In this document: positions 1 through 10,015 of the stretch, piece by piece
Layout: every line of letters begins with the position of its first letter
Position numbering within the stretch: the stretch's first letter is position 1
Assembly: GCA_021292165.1 (NCBI GenBank)
Contig: CM037879.1
Span: forward strand, 117,439,359 to 117,503,358
Origin: Shinisaurus crocodilurus
Lineage: Eukaryota; Chordata; Lepidosauria; Squamata; Shinisauridae
Length of the DNA: 64,000 nucleotides
Reading direction: 5' to 3'
Program-made: the position numbers and the translations under genes
Notes under the pieces: model-generated
Told to the model about the DNA's origin: nothing
The model's database searches: none
Seen by the model: only the letters and a program-made list of their open reading frames with translations

Positions 1-774
1 ATGAATGTGAGTCTTTCACAGTGTAAACTGAGAAGTAAAATAATTTCAGTTTACTTGCCATTTCAAAATACCTGGATTTGTGGCAACTGGCCTGCGGGGC
101 TGGGGTGTGGGTGGGTGGCGGGAGGAGAGGAGAGTTGGGAGAACTCCCGTCAGAGTCCTTTTTATATCTTTAAAGGAGAGATTCAACACTTTATGTGTTA
201 TAGCTTTCAGAATCAAAATTCAAAATGTACTTACTTTCACTGATGACACATGGGTATCAGGTCTGATTGATACTCAAGATGACTCTGTGTTGCATTGCAT
301 CTGCTACTGAATTAATGGGACATGGCACTTAACACAGGGAGAAGAACATATACACTTCCATATATGAAAATCTGTTTTATTGTTGCTTGCTTTTTAAAAA
401 GGGGAATAGTGGTGATCATAAAAAGATTTTATTAGGTTCTTTATTACTGGTCGTTATTTTTCTTTTCTGTCAATTTCTGCCTCTGATGCAGCCATGGATT
501 TTACTTATTTATCCACATTTGGTCCTGCTTATATATAAATGCCAGTCGTTATTTTCTTCTATGTCTTTCTCTTATATGGAGGGCTCTGATTTTACACTTC
601 TGCTCACAAAACCATTTTAAGTTTCTGCTAGTTCCATGAAAGCTATAGGACTCCAGGCATATTCTATGTCCTGCTGTTTAAGTATACATGCTCTGGTGGC
701 CTGTTCAGATCGATCGATTGATAAATACACGGACAGAGAGACAGATAGATATAAACACTATTTGGAAACCATGG
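1..774. other. No feature recognised
   Basis: AT-rich sequence without a recognised repeat or a plausible coding frame. The short open frames have no family resemblance. Confidence 0.5.
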
Positions 775-779
775 AATAA

Positions 780-822
<43 letters not shown>
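775..822. repeat. (TAA)n microsatellite
   Basis: About 16 uninterrupted TAA units. A simple repeat with no other signal. Confidence 0.95.
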
Positions 823-891
823 GCTTGCCTGCATATGTCCCTGTGAAAAAATCATGGGAAACCCTGTTTTTTTAAAACACCCACAAACCTT

Positions 892-945
892 TTAAAAGGA
901 ACCAGAGTTTTGACAGCTAGCTATCAAAACTCTGGTTCCTTTTAA
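892..945. repeat. Near-perfect 54-bp palindrome
   Basis: Two 22-bp arms (892-913 and 924-945) are exact reverse complements. The 10-bp centre itself contains AGCTAGCT. A run of nine to ten G follows at once. The hairpin resembles a second one at 1117-1168, so both may belong to one degraded MITE. Confidence 0.85.
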
Positions 946-1116
946 GGGGGGGGGGCTCACACTTTTCCATGTTCCTGGGCGCCTAGAATCTCAGGAACAA
1001 GCAGAAAAGTGAGAGCACCCTTAGGACAGTTGAGGCAAAAAAAAAAAGATGAGGATCCTGCCATGAAGGGGGTGTAGATCCCACCACCCCCTTTTTGTGA
1101 GCACAGATCACTTGCG

Positions 1117-1168
1117 CCTTTGGTTTGGCTTGACAGCTCGCCTTTTAGCTGTCAAACCAAATCAAAGG
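1117..1168. repeat. Inverted repeat related to the upstream hairpin
   Basis: Arms 1117-1138 and 1147-1168 match at about 20 of 22 positions around an 8-bp loop. Like the hairpin at 892-945 it has AGCTGTCAA-type sequence at the stem top and is followed by a G run. Confidence 0.75.
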
Positions 1169-1771
1169 GGGGGGGAAGTGTATTTGGAGCCTCTCTGGAT
1201 CAATCTCCAGGGTTGTTACCTGCTGCACTTTGTCAGTGGGTACATCCCTGGACATTGCCCAGGCAAGGCTGCCCACTTTTGGACTTCTGTAAGTGCACAC
1301 GTGTGCGCTTGTGAAAAGAACAAAAAAATATTTTTTTTAAAATGATGTGCACAAATATTGGCACACATGAGAGGGCCCTAAAAATAGGTTTGTAACCATG
1401 GACTAGTCCCTCCATGGTGCTGCTTGGACACTTTGACGGGGCAGTCACTGACTGTCAAAACGGGGAATGCGAAAGTCAGCTGTCAAGCCAGAGATCACAT
1501 GTCTGAGAAACGGCTTGTGATCATGGCAGGGAGAGCAGCAAGCCAGTGACAGCCACCCCTGAGTGCTGCTTGGGCACTTGTGGGGCGGCTGTCACCGGTG
1601 GGTGCCTGGGCAAGCTTGGCAAGAGTGGCAAGGTTTTTTGCTGCTCTTGCCAAGCAGCTTGCTAGCTGTTTCCTGGTACCCAGGAGGGGGTCGGTTGTCC
1701 AGGTTCGAATGACATGACAACCCATCAAGGGTACAACAGCCCCTAAAACAAGCCACCCTGCTGGAAACGGT

Positions 1772-1843
1772 CTGGGTTCGCATGACACGGCAACCCACCA
1801 TGGCTTGTCACCCATGATGGGTTGTCATGTTGTGCAAACCCAG
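1772..1843. mobile_element. Short palindromic MITE (CTGGGTTYGCA-type ends)
   Basis: Starts CTGGGTTCGCATGACACGG and ends with the near reverse complement ATGTTGTGCAAACCCAG. A related CAGGTTCGAATGACATGACA stretch lies upstream near 1699. The same terminal theme recurs at 24189-24504, 37130-37491 and 49210-49325, so this is a dispersed inverted-repeat family. No target duplication was established for this copy. Confidence 0.5.
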
Positions 1844-1845
1844 TC

Positions 1846-2322
1846 AGTGGCTTTATACAAATCAATGGTGCAGCCACACTTGGAATATTGTATGCAGTTT
1901 TGGTTTCTGCATCTCATAAAGTATGTTGTAGAGCTGGGAAAGGTGCAGAAAAGGGCAGCCAAAGTGATCAGAGGCTTGGATTAACTCCCCTGTGAGGAAA
2001 ACTAACAAAGCTTGGGGCTCTTTAGCTTAGAAAAATGGTGAATAAGGGTAGGGGCATGAAAGAGGTGTACAAAATTATGCATGGCACGGAGAAAGTGAAG
2101 AGGTACCTGTCTCATAATACTAGAGCCTGGGGTCCACCAATGAAGTTGAATGGTGGGAGAGTCAGGACAGACAAAATGAAGTACTTCTTCACACAGTGCA
2201 CATTTAAGCTATGGAATTTGCTTCCATAGAATGTGGTGATGGCTGCCAACTTGGATGGCTTTAAAACGGGATTAGACAAATTCATGGAAGCTGTGTCAAT
2301 GGCTAGTAATCATGATGGATAT
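1846..2322 (+). pseudogene. CR1-type LINE ORF2 C-terminal remnant, 5' part
   Basis: Conceptual translation, with frame breaks, gives QPHLEYCMQFW, then KVQKRAAKVIRGL, then EVYKIMHG and later LDGFK. This order is typical of the region after the reverse transcriptase in CR1-clade LINEs. Stops and indels show that it is dead. A Vingi-like LINE tail at 2334-2815 interrupts it and it resumes at 2827. It is 5'-truncated and abuts a MITE at its left edge. The clade call rests on protein motifs recognised by eye. Confidence 0.7.
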
Positions 2323-2333
2323 ATGCTACTACC
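2323..2333. repeat. Target-site duplication ATGCTACTACC, left copy
   Basis: The 11-bp sequence is repeated exactly at 2816-2826 and flanks the Vingi-like LINE tail, as expected for target-primed reverse transcription. Confidence 0.85.
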
Positions 2334-2815
2334 GAATGCCTGACTGCCGTCTCCCAAAGCAGTTACTTTATTCCCAACTCAAGGATGGAAAGCGGAATAT
2401 CAGTGGTCAATATAAACAGTTTAAAGATGTTCATAAGGCTAATCTAAAAAAAATGCAATATAAACATCGAAAACTGGGAAGCTCTGGCCCATGAATGATC
2501 TAACTGGTGGTTGGCCTTTAACAAAGGTTCTATGGACTTTGAAGAAAGCCCGAGTGCAAGGTGAAAGGGAGAAACGTGCTAAGCGAAAAGCACGTCAAAT
2601 GAATCCTTTACAGGACCATCTTCCATCTGGTAACCTGTGTCCTCACTGTGGGAAGCTGTGTGGATCTAGAATTGGCCTCCACAGTCACTTACGGACCCAT
2701 CGCTAGAGTCTACACAATTTTCTTTAGAATTTCTTCCTTTTAAAATCTCCTTTTTGTAAATTATTATCCTGGAAGACAATCTTACTCAGTCATGAGTGAT
2801 CGCCTGATGATGATG
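2334..2815 (+). mobile_element. 5'-truncated Vingi-like LINE, 3' end with C2H2 zinc finger
   Basis: A 482-bp 3' fragment of the same LINE family as 10016-12907. It encodes the ORF C-terminus, ending with a C2H2-type finger (CPHCGKLCGSRIGLHSHLRTHR spacing, read at about 2638-2704) and a stop. A 3' UTR and a short TGA-type repeat tail follow. The zinc-finger frame differs from the upstream frame, so the ORF is broken. It is inserted in a CR1-type LINE with an 11-bp TSD, so it is younger than that CR1. Assignment to the I/Ingi/Vingi group is by RT motif style in the longer copies and is tentative. Confidence 0.75.
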
Positions 2816-2826
2816 ATGCTACTACC
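2816..2826. repeat. Target-site duplication ATGCTACTACC, right copy
   Basis: Exact partner of 2323-2333. Confidence 0.85.
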
Positions 2827-2995
2827 TCCAAGATCAAACACAGTATGCCTCTGTGTGTGCCAGTTGCTGGGGAACAGAAGTGGGAGGATGCTGTTACACT
2901 CATGTCCTGCTTGTAGGCTTCCCAAACCAGACACTGGATAAGAGAGGTCTTTGGCCTGACGCAGCAGAGCTCTTCCTATGCAATCTTGACAGCTG
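2827..2995 (+). mobile_element. CR1-type LINE 3' UTR, continuation
   Basis: Contains CAGTTGCTGGGGAACAGAAG and CTCATGTCCTGCTTGTAGGC. I associate these with the 3' end of a squamate CR1-type LINE whose ORF remnant lies at 1846-2322. Together the two parts form one element split by the Vingi-like insertion. Confidence 0.6.
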
Positions 2996-3029
2996 GGTAC
3001 TTGGCATATTTCCTTTTATAAGAGGGTGG

Positions 3030-3175
3030 TGGTCAGATGACAAAGAGGTCGAGGCTCCTGCACCTTTAATAGCTGTGCAGAAGAGAGGATTTCAGCCTTT
3101 AGGACACCTGCTAAAAATCCCCTCTTGTACACAAGGAGCCCCGTCCTCTTTTTTCACCTGGTCACCCGCTTTTAT
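3030..3175. repeat. Palindromic MITE copy (CTCCTGCACCTTTAATAG family)
   Basis: The left arm GGCTCCTGCACCTTTAATAG...GAGGATTTCAG is mirrored by CTGCTAAAAATCCCCTC...AGGAGCC. Related sequence occurs at 9605-10010 (split by a SINE) and as a half copy near 41385-41445. Confidence 0.55.
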
Positions 3176-3180
3176 GACTG

Positions 3181-3944
3181 TTGCAAGGAAGGCAAGAAAA
3201 TGTGTTAAAATTCCTGAACTCCTTCTGTTGAAAGGGCATATACTTTTCTCACCTTAGAGGCCAAAAGAGTTCATCTTTCTGTTTAAGCAATAAAGAGAAG
3301 CATAATCAGGAGAAACGATGGGTTTCTGAGTGTGCATGGATACGTTTTGTAAAAAGTGTTAGGTAATAATCTGGTCTAATTGTCTCAGTAGGTGAGAAAC
3401 CAACCAACCTGGATTGCTGCGAAAGGAACAAGGCCTTTCTAGTAGCATTTCAAGGCCTGCTGCTTCTCTCATCAGTGTGAATGGTAAATTTCTGATTGAC
3501 TTCAAGGAGAACAGGATTAGGCCCTTAGGCTGTACACAAGAGTCGATGTTGGTAAAAAGAGTGCAAATTGCTAGATGCTTCTGAAAACACATGATTAGAT
3601 AAATCTTTGGCTGCCCCAAAGCTTTTTTTTATTTTTATTTTATTTTATTTTAATGCTGCAGTCTATATCTATGGCTGATAACAAGTTGATGTCTGTCAGT
3701 GAGGTTCAGCCTTCCCTTAATAATGTGCACTTACTTCTTTGCTAATGCTCATGTTCTTCCACACACTAACTATGGAGTTTTAAAAACTCTATAGATACGA
3801 AGGAGTTATAATGCTAAGAATCACACCTGCCTCGTCTTGTGAGGTCTAAGACACTGACCATAAACATCTGACTGCCCTGTCCACCCTGTGAATCAATAAA
3901 ACCTTTAGTCTGATGGAGGAGCAGGCAGGAAGAAACCTTGTGTG
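3181..3944. other. No feature recognised
   Basis: Mostly single-copy-looking AT-rich DNA with a T-rich tract near 3626-3652. Nothing coding is supported. Confidence 0.5.
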
Positions 3945-4213
3945 CTTTATTTATTTATTTATTTATTTATTTAATTATTATATTTATACCGTACCTTTTT
4001 TCCTGCAAGGAACCCAAGGCGGCTTACATAATCCTCCTCTTCCTCCTCTCCATTTTATCCTCACAACAACCCTGTGAGGCTGGGAGTTAGGCTGAGAGTC
4101 AGTGACTGGCCCAAAGTCACCCAGTGAGTTTCATGGCTGAGTGGGGACTAGAACCCGGATCTCCTGAGTCCCAGTCCAACACTCTCACCACTACGCCATC
4201 GCCACACTGGCTC
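3945..4213 (-). mobile_element. Sauria-type SINE, full-length, antisense
   Basis: On the minus strand it reads GAGCCAGTGTGGCGATGGCG at the head (A-box region). The B box follows as GGGTTCTAGTCCCC, then the conserved TGACTTTGGGCCAGTCACTG body, a GGATTATGTAAGCCGCCTTG stretch and a TATAAATATAATAAATAAAT tail. The tRNA-like promoter plus this tail is the signature of squamate Sauria SINEs, which are thought to be mobilised by Bov-B LINEs. Confidence 0.9.
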
Positions 4214-4269
4214 TTTGCTTGGCAAATCCTTTCCCTTAAATCCAGACTGAAAAAAATACACAGGGTGAA

Positions 4270-4503
4270 GCATTTATTGTGAGGGATGGGGTCAGGGATG
4301 GGGTCAAGGGTAGGCATGGTTGGGCACCCGCCGAGGGCCTGCACCCCAACAGGGGCCCACTCACAAGAGCTCCCTGGGCTTGCTCTCCCTCTTCACCATG
4401 GCAATCTGCTTGTTCCCCTGCCTCTCACCCTGGCCAGGCAGTTTGGGACCCCAGGCAAGCAGGCTGGATTTGGTCCCCACGCCTGAGGTTCTGCACTCCT
4501 AAC
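4270..4503 (-). mobile_element. hAT MITE fragment (CAGGGGTGCAGAACCTCAGG family)
   Basis: The right end, GCCTGAGGTTCTGCACTCC, is the reverse complement of the terminal sequence of the better preserved copy at 16640-17016. The left end is degraded and I found no TSD. Confidence 0.55.
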
Positions 4504-4631
4504 ATAGGCCCTATTCTAGCGAGATGTCCCCCCCCCCCCTTATCAGGTGTCCTTGATATCCCAGGACTCATCTTCTTCTGCATAATGTCTAAGTCTGAGC
4601 CCTAGGACACGGCCCAGATTGTATCAGCATT

Positions 4632-4736
4632 GGGCTGCAATCCTGTACCCACTTACCTGGGAGTAAGCACCACTGAACTCGGTGGGGCATTTTTCTTCTT
4701 CTTCTGAGTAGACGTGTATAGACATGTATAGGAAAG
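4632..4736. repeat. Palindromic repeat of the GCAATCCTATGCA family
   Basis: GGCTGCAATCCTGTACCCAC and CTGGGAGTAAG at the left are mirrored by CTGAGTAGACGTGTATAG at the right. Similar copies lie at 18836, 20190, 24924, 33328, 40990 and 41232. A (TTC)n run has expanded inside this copy. Confidence 0.6.
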
Positions 4737-5136
4737 GAAACACGAGATCTTTGAATGCTTGAAAGAATATGAGTCTTCCGCAAAGTATTGGAATAGACAC
4801 TGCAGTGTTAGCTGCGATTTCACATCGGTCTTGTTGACTGTTGGAATTGCATCTCAGCTCCGATGTGACACGTTTTTAAAAAATGTAAAAGATGATGAAT
4901 GGTCCATTGAACCACACCGGATACCCTTTCCAGTTCTTGAACAGCTTTCATTTTGATCTGGTAGGCTTACTTATGAGGAGGGCAATAGAAGTGGGGCAAA
5001 AAGGTTTCCACCAGGTGGGGTTGCTGGGACTGCTGGAGACAACGCTGGGTGAAGCCATCCCTCTTCATTTGCATGGCCTTCCGCTCTGGGGAATGAAGTG
5101 AGGTGACAAGAGGTCATTTGGTGTAAGGGGCGTTAT

Positions 5137-5138
<2 letters not shown>

Positions 5139-5188
<50 letters not shown>
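5139..5188. repeat. (ATC)n microsatellite
   Basis: About 17 uninterrupted ATC units. Confidence 0.95.
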
Positions 5189-5237
5189 AGCACTCTGAAC
5201 AGGGCTGGAGAAGAAATAGCCAATCATCCACCTTTAT

Positions 5238-5507
5238 CAGGGGTGCCCAAGCTGCCGCCTTTACTGTGGGCCCCCCTTGGGTGCCCTGACCCTGCCACTG
5301 CCAAATTCCCCTGGCCACTTGGTCCCCAGAGATCCTCATACAGATCACTCTTTCTGCACTGCTGCTAGCAGCAAGGAAAGATCAATCTGTATCAGGATCG
5401 CTGGTGTGTGTGTGTGGCCTGTGAATGGGTATACACATGTGCACACACAGGACCCCTGAGCAAGTATCACATGTGGCCCTCGAGGCTGAAAAGGTTGTGC
5501 ACCTCTG
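5238..5507. mobile_element. hAT-type non-autonomous element, 270 bp
   Basis: Begins CAGGGGTGCCCAAGCTGCCG and ends AAAAGGTTGTGCACCTCTG, imperfect inverted ends of hAT type. Candidate 8-bp TSDs ACCTTTAT (5230-5237) and ACCTACAT (5508-5515) agree at 6 of 8 positions. There is no coding capacity. An internal GT/CA-rich patch lies near 5402-5450. Confidence 0.65.
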
Positions 5508-5515
5508 ACCTACAT

Positions 5516-6038
5516 GCACTTTTGAAGTGCCGCTTGTTCTGGATCTAGAAATTCGGCAAGAGAGCATGTGTGTACAGAGGGAGGGTGGGTGGGTACATTC
5601 CAATTTTGCTTTCCCTTTTCCTGACTTGTGGTTTAAAAAATAAACGTATAGGCAAGCACTGGAAAATACCTGCAGACATGCATAATTGTAATGTGCTAAC
5701 TGCTAGCTGCAAGTCTGAGCATGTGCTGGACAAAGCTCCACAGTGCTCCTCTACCATTCATAGGTTTTCAGGCTCACACTGAACTATTCATGCATTCGGA
5801 AAGAAGCCACTTTTCACTGTACATTTTAAGAACACAAATAGGAAAGAGCAACACAGGGCAGTGAGAGAGAGGGGGGAGGGAGAGAGATGCAGTGAGAGGA
5901 AGAAGGAAAGAAGGAAGGAATTTGAAAATGGACACACTTGGGACTGCGTATTCATGTGAATACCCTGTGACTATCTGAAGTTCCTTCAGAATGCTTCTGC
6001 AAAAATTGCCTAGTTTGCAAATAGGATATTTAATATAT
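5516..6038. other. No feature recognised; purine-rich patch
   Basis: A GA-rich tract at about 5856-5922 (AGAGAGAGGGGGGAGGGAG style) lies in otherwise unremarkable sequence. Confidence 0.5.
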
Positions 6039-6150
6039 GAGGATAAAATGGCGAGGAGGATGAGGATTATGTAAGCCGCCTTGCGTTCCTTGCAGGAAAA
6101 AAGGTGAGATATAAATATAATAAATAAAATAAAATAAAATAAAAATATAT
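6039..6150 (+). mobile_element. Sauria-type SINE, 3' fragment
   Basis: Only the last part is present: GAGGATAAAATGG, GGATTATGTAAGCCGCCTTG, then GCAGGAAAAAAGG and a TATAAATATAATAAATAAAA tail. The tRNA-like head is missing. Confidence 0.8.
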
Positions 6151-6800
6151 CTTGATTGCTTCTATGGGATTGTACCCTGCTTCTGTGAACACATTACCCA
6201 GCCTTTTATTTTTTCCTTTCCTGTCCCAAATTGATATCTTACTGTTTCATAGTATCTTATTTCCATTTGCTCCTTTTTGCCCTTTTATTATATAAAAAAG
6301 GGTGAGTTGGTGTTGTTGCTGAAGTCATTTAACAACCTTTCCTATAACATCCCACCTCCCTCTGCAGGAACCCTTTTATCCTTTAGTTTGTAGACCTGCT
6401 AACAAACTCACCTGACACCTGTACTCAACACTTTGTTAGTTGGCACTCTCACACTGGTTGTTTTGAATACCTACGTGTCCCAAAGTTCTAGTCTGAGCTA
6501 ATTAAATAATAGCAATTATATAAATGGTACAAGTTCTAAGCAGGATTTGATTCATGCTTTGTTCTTTATCTTACATTATCATGGTGACACAATGTGATTA
6601 TCATCCCAGGTTCTCCTGCATCAGTTTTCCTTGCGATTAGACTTTCTGTGTTGTACGGTACTAATCATGTGGACTTTCTACACACTGGCTGATGCATATA
6701 TTAAATGAAAAAGCAATTCTGTATCTGTAAAGCACTGTGGGGGGGGGGGTTTGTTAAACCAGAGCTCTCAGCAGCCTGGCTGTGGTCTCTTCCACCACCA
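6151..6800. other. No feature recognised
   Basis: AT-rich with a G10 run at about 6739. No repeat or coding frame recognised. Confidence 0.45.
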
Positions 6801-6805
6801 GGACA

Positions 6806-6987
6806 ACATACTGAGGACCTGTGGTTTACGCTGGCTCAGTTTCTCTGAGTGTGGAAAGCTAAGCAGGGTCAGGCCTGGTTATTACTTGGATGGGAGACCC
6901 CTCCTCTAGTTTCCTGCATTGAGCAGGGGGTTGGACTCGATAGCCTTGTAGGCTCCTTCCAACTCTATGATCTAGGAATCTATGAAT
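6806..6987 (+). mobile_element. 5S rRNA / CR1 composite SINE, copy 1
   Basis: The 5' half matches the internal promoter of 5S rRNA: AAAGCTAAGCAGGGTCAGGC (box A and intermediate element, about 6856-6873) and TTACTTGGATGGGAGACC (box C, about 6882-6899). It is fused to TTCCTGCATTGAGCAGGGGG and CCTTCCAACTCTATGATCTA, the 3' end of a CR1 LINE. Compare the CR1 tail at 19183-19404. The family has three more copies in the window with the same junction. Expected mode: Pol III transcription from the 5S boxes and retrotransposition by CR1 machinery. This is inference from structure. Confidence 0.8.
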
Positions 6988-7621
6988 CTCTGTGGCAAGC
7001 CCGGAAGACTGTGACAAGCCCTGCAATGTTCATTAAGGGCACCACCTAGTCTGAAATACAAGCTGACTGAACAGCGCTCTGGTGTGCTCCCTCCCTCCCT
7101 CCTTCCCTCCATGTAGCTCCAAGAGATCCTCACAGTCACAATCATCATGTTCCTTTCTTTATATTTCCACTTGACACCAATTCTTCCAATCCATACTAAT
7201 CCTTGCCTCCTGGGCCACACTCCAACTAAAAATCCCCTACCCCTAAGCTGCCATTAGCCAGGGAGGGAAGCTTCCTTTGGCATCAATGGAAGCTCCCCTT
7301 CCAGAGCTAATATCAGCTCCAGAGGGTGGTTTGGGGTGCGACCGCAGTGCAGGAGAGGGCGGGGTTAACCCCCTCCCCCTGCACACCACAATCCTGCTCC
7401 CCTCTCCTCTGCAGCTTCTATTGTTAAAGGCGGGGACCCAGTCACATTAAGTACATTCACACATTTAATGTCACTTCTGTTCAGACAGAAGTCAAGCCAC
7501 TGGTCTACTACCACCTGGTCTCACTGGTGGCAGCGCTACAGGTTCTCAGGTGGAGGCCTTACACAGCCTTAAGATTCTTTTATTGGAGGCACCAAAGTAC
7601 TTCTGAACCTATTGCATATAC

Positions 7622-7721
7622 CAGTCTTGCCCAACCTGGTGCCCTCTACATGTGTTGGACTACAACTCCCATCATCCCTAGCCGGCATGGCCATTGGAGG
7701 GCACCAGGTTGGGGGTAGTTG
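7622..7721. mobile_element. hAT-type palindromic MITE (ACAACTCCCATCAT family)
   Basis: CAGTCTTGCCCAACCTGGTG and CCCTCTACATG at the left are mirrored by GGAGGGCACCAGGTTGGGGG at the right, with ACTACAACTCCCATCATCCC in the middle. The same family has clear 8-bp TSDs at 15439, 21724 and 52317. Confidence 0.7.
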
Positions 7722-7769
7722 CCATACATGAAGCAGCCCTAGGAAAATGCCATGCCACAGGTAATTTTC

Positions 7770-7792
7770 TGCAGCAGCAGCAGCAGCAGCAG
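7770..7792. repeat. (CAG)n microsatellite
   Basis: Seven CAG units. Not within a supported exon. Confidence 0.9.
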
Positions 7793-7799
7793 GTAGAAA

Positions 7800-8377
7800 G
7801 GGCTTTGCATTCTCATGTGTTTGCTGCTCAAAAATCACTTTCACTGCCCCCCTCCCTAAGTTTCAGTTGTTGTTGCACCCTCTTTTCTATGCTCCATGAG
7901 ACAAAGTCAGGTTCTTAACTAGCCCCATAGAGCCCAAGGGGTTATTTCCCGTAATGAACCACAAGCACGTATTCTTACTGAGCAACACTTTAATCTTTCT
8001 TGTTGTCTGTTGCTTAACAATGATGTTGCCAGAAAGTCACAAGCTCTTTTGTTCAGTCGCTGTTTTGTCATGCTTTGCGTATTATCATATTAAATGTAGT
8101 TTGCTTCACAATCTGAATTTGAAAATCCTGGAACTATATCTGTCATAAAACCTGACAAAGCAGCTGAAAATGGGGTTGGGGGAATGGGGGGAAGAGCTGA
8201 CTTCCATTTGCCTGAATGTCTGTATTAAAAGAGTCTTTTCCGTAGTTTGCGTCTGCCCCTGAATGTTTTCAAGTGCAGACATTCAAACAACAACAAAAAT
8301 ACTGCACTGTAGAACCTGTACTGTAGAATAAAAGGCAATGCCCATTATTAGAATGATTACACAAATGGCTAAAGGTA
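7800..8377. other. No feature recognised
   Basis: No repeat or gene seen. Confidence 0.4.
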
Positions 8378-8419
8378 GTGCATTATTTTCCCTTGTTTCC
8401 ATGGGTGTGGAATATCTAT

Positions 8420-8690
8420 GTTATGTTGAAGAACTGTGTCAAAAGAAAACCTTGGCTGCCTTCTGTTGGAGAAAACCCCTCAAATGTCTTTGAAGTGACA
8501 ACCAAACTGGGAAATATAACTGACTCACAGCCTTTAAGCGATCAAGAAGTGATCAAAGCTGTAACTCTGGAACTCAAGAAGAAGAAAAAAAACCTGACAT
8601 GCTTAGGGAAATGAGCAAAGCTTACTGCCAGCTGATATTCAAGGAAACAGAGAACAGGAACTGAAATTATTATGAAACATACATTTCTAT
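8420..8690 (+). pseudogene. Possible decayed coding remnant, unidentified
   Basis: One frame reads about 60 codons with a composition unlike random frames around it, including NPSNVFEVTTKLGNITDSQP, and runs into a lysine-rich stretch. After one frameshift near 8605 a second frame continues as EMSKAYCQLIFKETENRN before a stop. I do not recognise the protein. It could be a retroposed pseudogene, an ancient LINE piece, or chance. Confidence 0.25.
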
Positions 8691-8799
8691 GTGGCAGTCA
8701 TAAAGTAGTGTATACAGTGCCTCCCAAACTTTTGTCCAATGAAAAGCACCAACTGGTTGTACTTCCTGACCCACAAAATATCTGTGTCTGTGATACATC

Positions 8800-8860
8800 A
8801 TTTGCATCATGAGTTTGCTTACATGAAAGCAACCTTTACATGAAAGCAACCTTTAATTTT
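8800..8860. repeat. Short tandem duplication
   Basis: ACATGAAAGCAACCTTT occurs twice in direct tandem at about 8820-8853. Confidence 0.8.
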
Positions 8861-9604
8861 CAGACCATGATTAATGTTTGTGGAAAACTCAAAATGCAGC
8901 ATTTTGATCACGTGTGATTGGTGCTTTCTCTGCATATCTGCTAAAGGAGTTATCAGTGAGTGATTGGATCTAATGGAGAACACGCACAATTATTAAGGGT
9001 GATGGACAGTATTGTCACAGTCACTGCATTTATTTTTATTTTCATGTTGTTGGTGAATTGTGGAGTTGCTGCTTAATAAGGATGGGATAGTGGCTAGTCT
9101 CCAAGTTCTAGGAGCTACTGGCTTATCAGTAGTCAATCCACTGAGAATACAGCTACCGTACTTCCACAACCCATTCCTAATATTCCCCTTCATAATTATT
9201 GTTTTACCAGTCTCATTCTGGAGACCCATTGGAGCAACTATTAGTTTTCTGCTGTTATTACACTTTTGAGTCTCATGACAGCTGTTAGAATACTGTTCTC
9301 ACTAGGCCTATTGAAACATCTGGATCAGACACACCACCTCTTTCTCATATGTGAAAGGACTGACTCAAATATCCCTGGACATATTTACCCCCATTGACCT
9401 TTCCTAAGAATCAAATCCTTCATTTAATCATGAGCTGATTTTGTTGCTTTTAAATGGTAAAGGCTGCTTGCTTTCACTCGGGGTTTAATTGCAACCAGGA
9501 TTGCCTAGAATTTGGTTTCAGTTCCAGAGCTAACACTGGAATATGTGCACTAATAATTAAACAGAAAGCCTCTGAGTATATGCAGAGTGGCCTTCCCCAC
9601 CACT
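8861..9604. other. No feature recognised
   Basis: Single-copy-looking sequence without supported features. Confidence 0.45.
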
Positions 9605-10010
9605 AAGTAAGTAGGGTAGTCAGATGCAAAAGAGGTCAGGGCTCCTGCACCTTCACTAGTTCTTGTGGGGGAGGGAATTGTGTGGTGTAGTGGTTAGAGT
9701 GTTGGACTGGGACTTGGAGATCTGGGTTCTAGTCCTCACTCAGCTATGAAGCTCACTCGGTGACTTTGGGCCAGTCACTGACTCCCAGCCTAACCTACCT
9801 CACAGGCTTATTGTGAGGATAAAATGGAGAAGAAGAGGAGGATTATGTAAGCTGACTTGGGTTCCTTGCAAGAAAAAGGGTGGGATATAAATATAACAAA
9901 TAAATAAAAAGGAATTTTATTTTTGCAGGATAAGCTACTCCTGCTGAAATTCCCTCTTCTGCACAACTACTAAAGGTGCAAGAGCCCTGTCCCCCACTTT
10001 TTTTTGCCTG
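9605..10010. mobile_element. Palindromic MITE (CTCCTGCACCTTTAATAG family) split by a SINE
   Basis: The left arm (GTCAGATGCAAAAGAGGTCA then CTCCTGCACCTTCACTAG, to 9679) and the right arm (CTGAAATTCCCTCTTCTGCA then CTAAAGGTGCAAGAGCCCTG, about 9945-9992) are inverted repeats. A Sauria SINE at 9680-9910 separates them. A related unsplit copy is at 3030-3175. Confidence 0.6.
9680..9910 (+). mobile_element. Sauria-type SINE, full-length
   Basis: The A-box region GTGTGGTGTAGTGGTTAGAG is followed by B box GGGTTCTAGTCCTC, body TGACTTTGGGCCAGTCACTG, and a TATAAATATAACAAATAAAT tail. It is flanked by GGAATT at 9674-9679 and 9911-9916, a short TSD inside the interrupted MITE. Confidence 0.9.
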
Positions 10011-10015
10011 CCCAG

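Noticed and set aside
780..822. CRISPR-like or other direct-repeat arrays at microsatellites
   Set aside because: These are simple 2-4 bp repeats without spacers, in a vertebrate-type genome.
3945..4213. True tRNA gene at the SINE head
   Set aside because: The head lacks a foldable cloverleaf and continues into the Sauria SINE body; the same head recurs in eight copies.
6856..6900. Functional 5S rRNA gene or simple 5S pseudogene
   Set aside because: Only the promoter half is 5S-like. The 3' half is CR1 sequence, and four copies share the junction, so a SINE explains it better.
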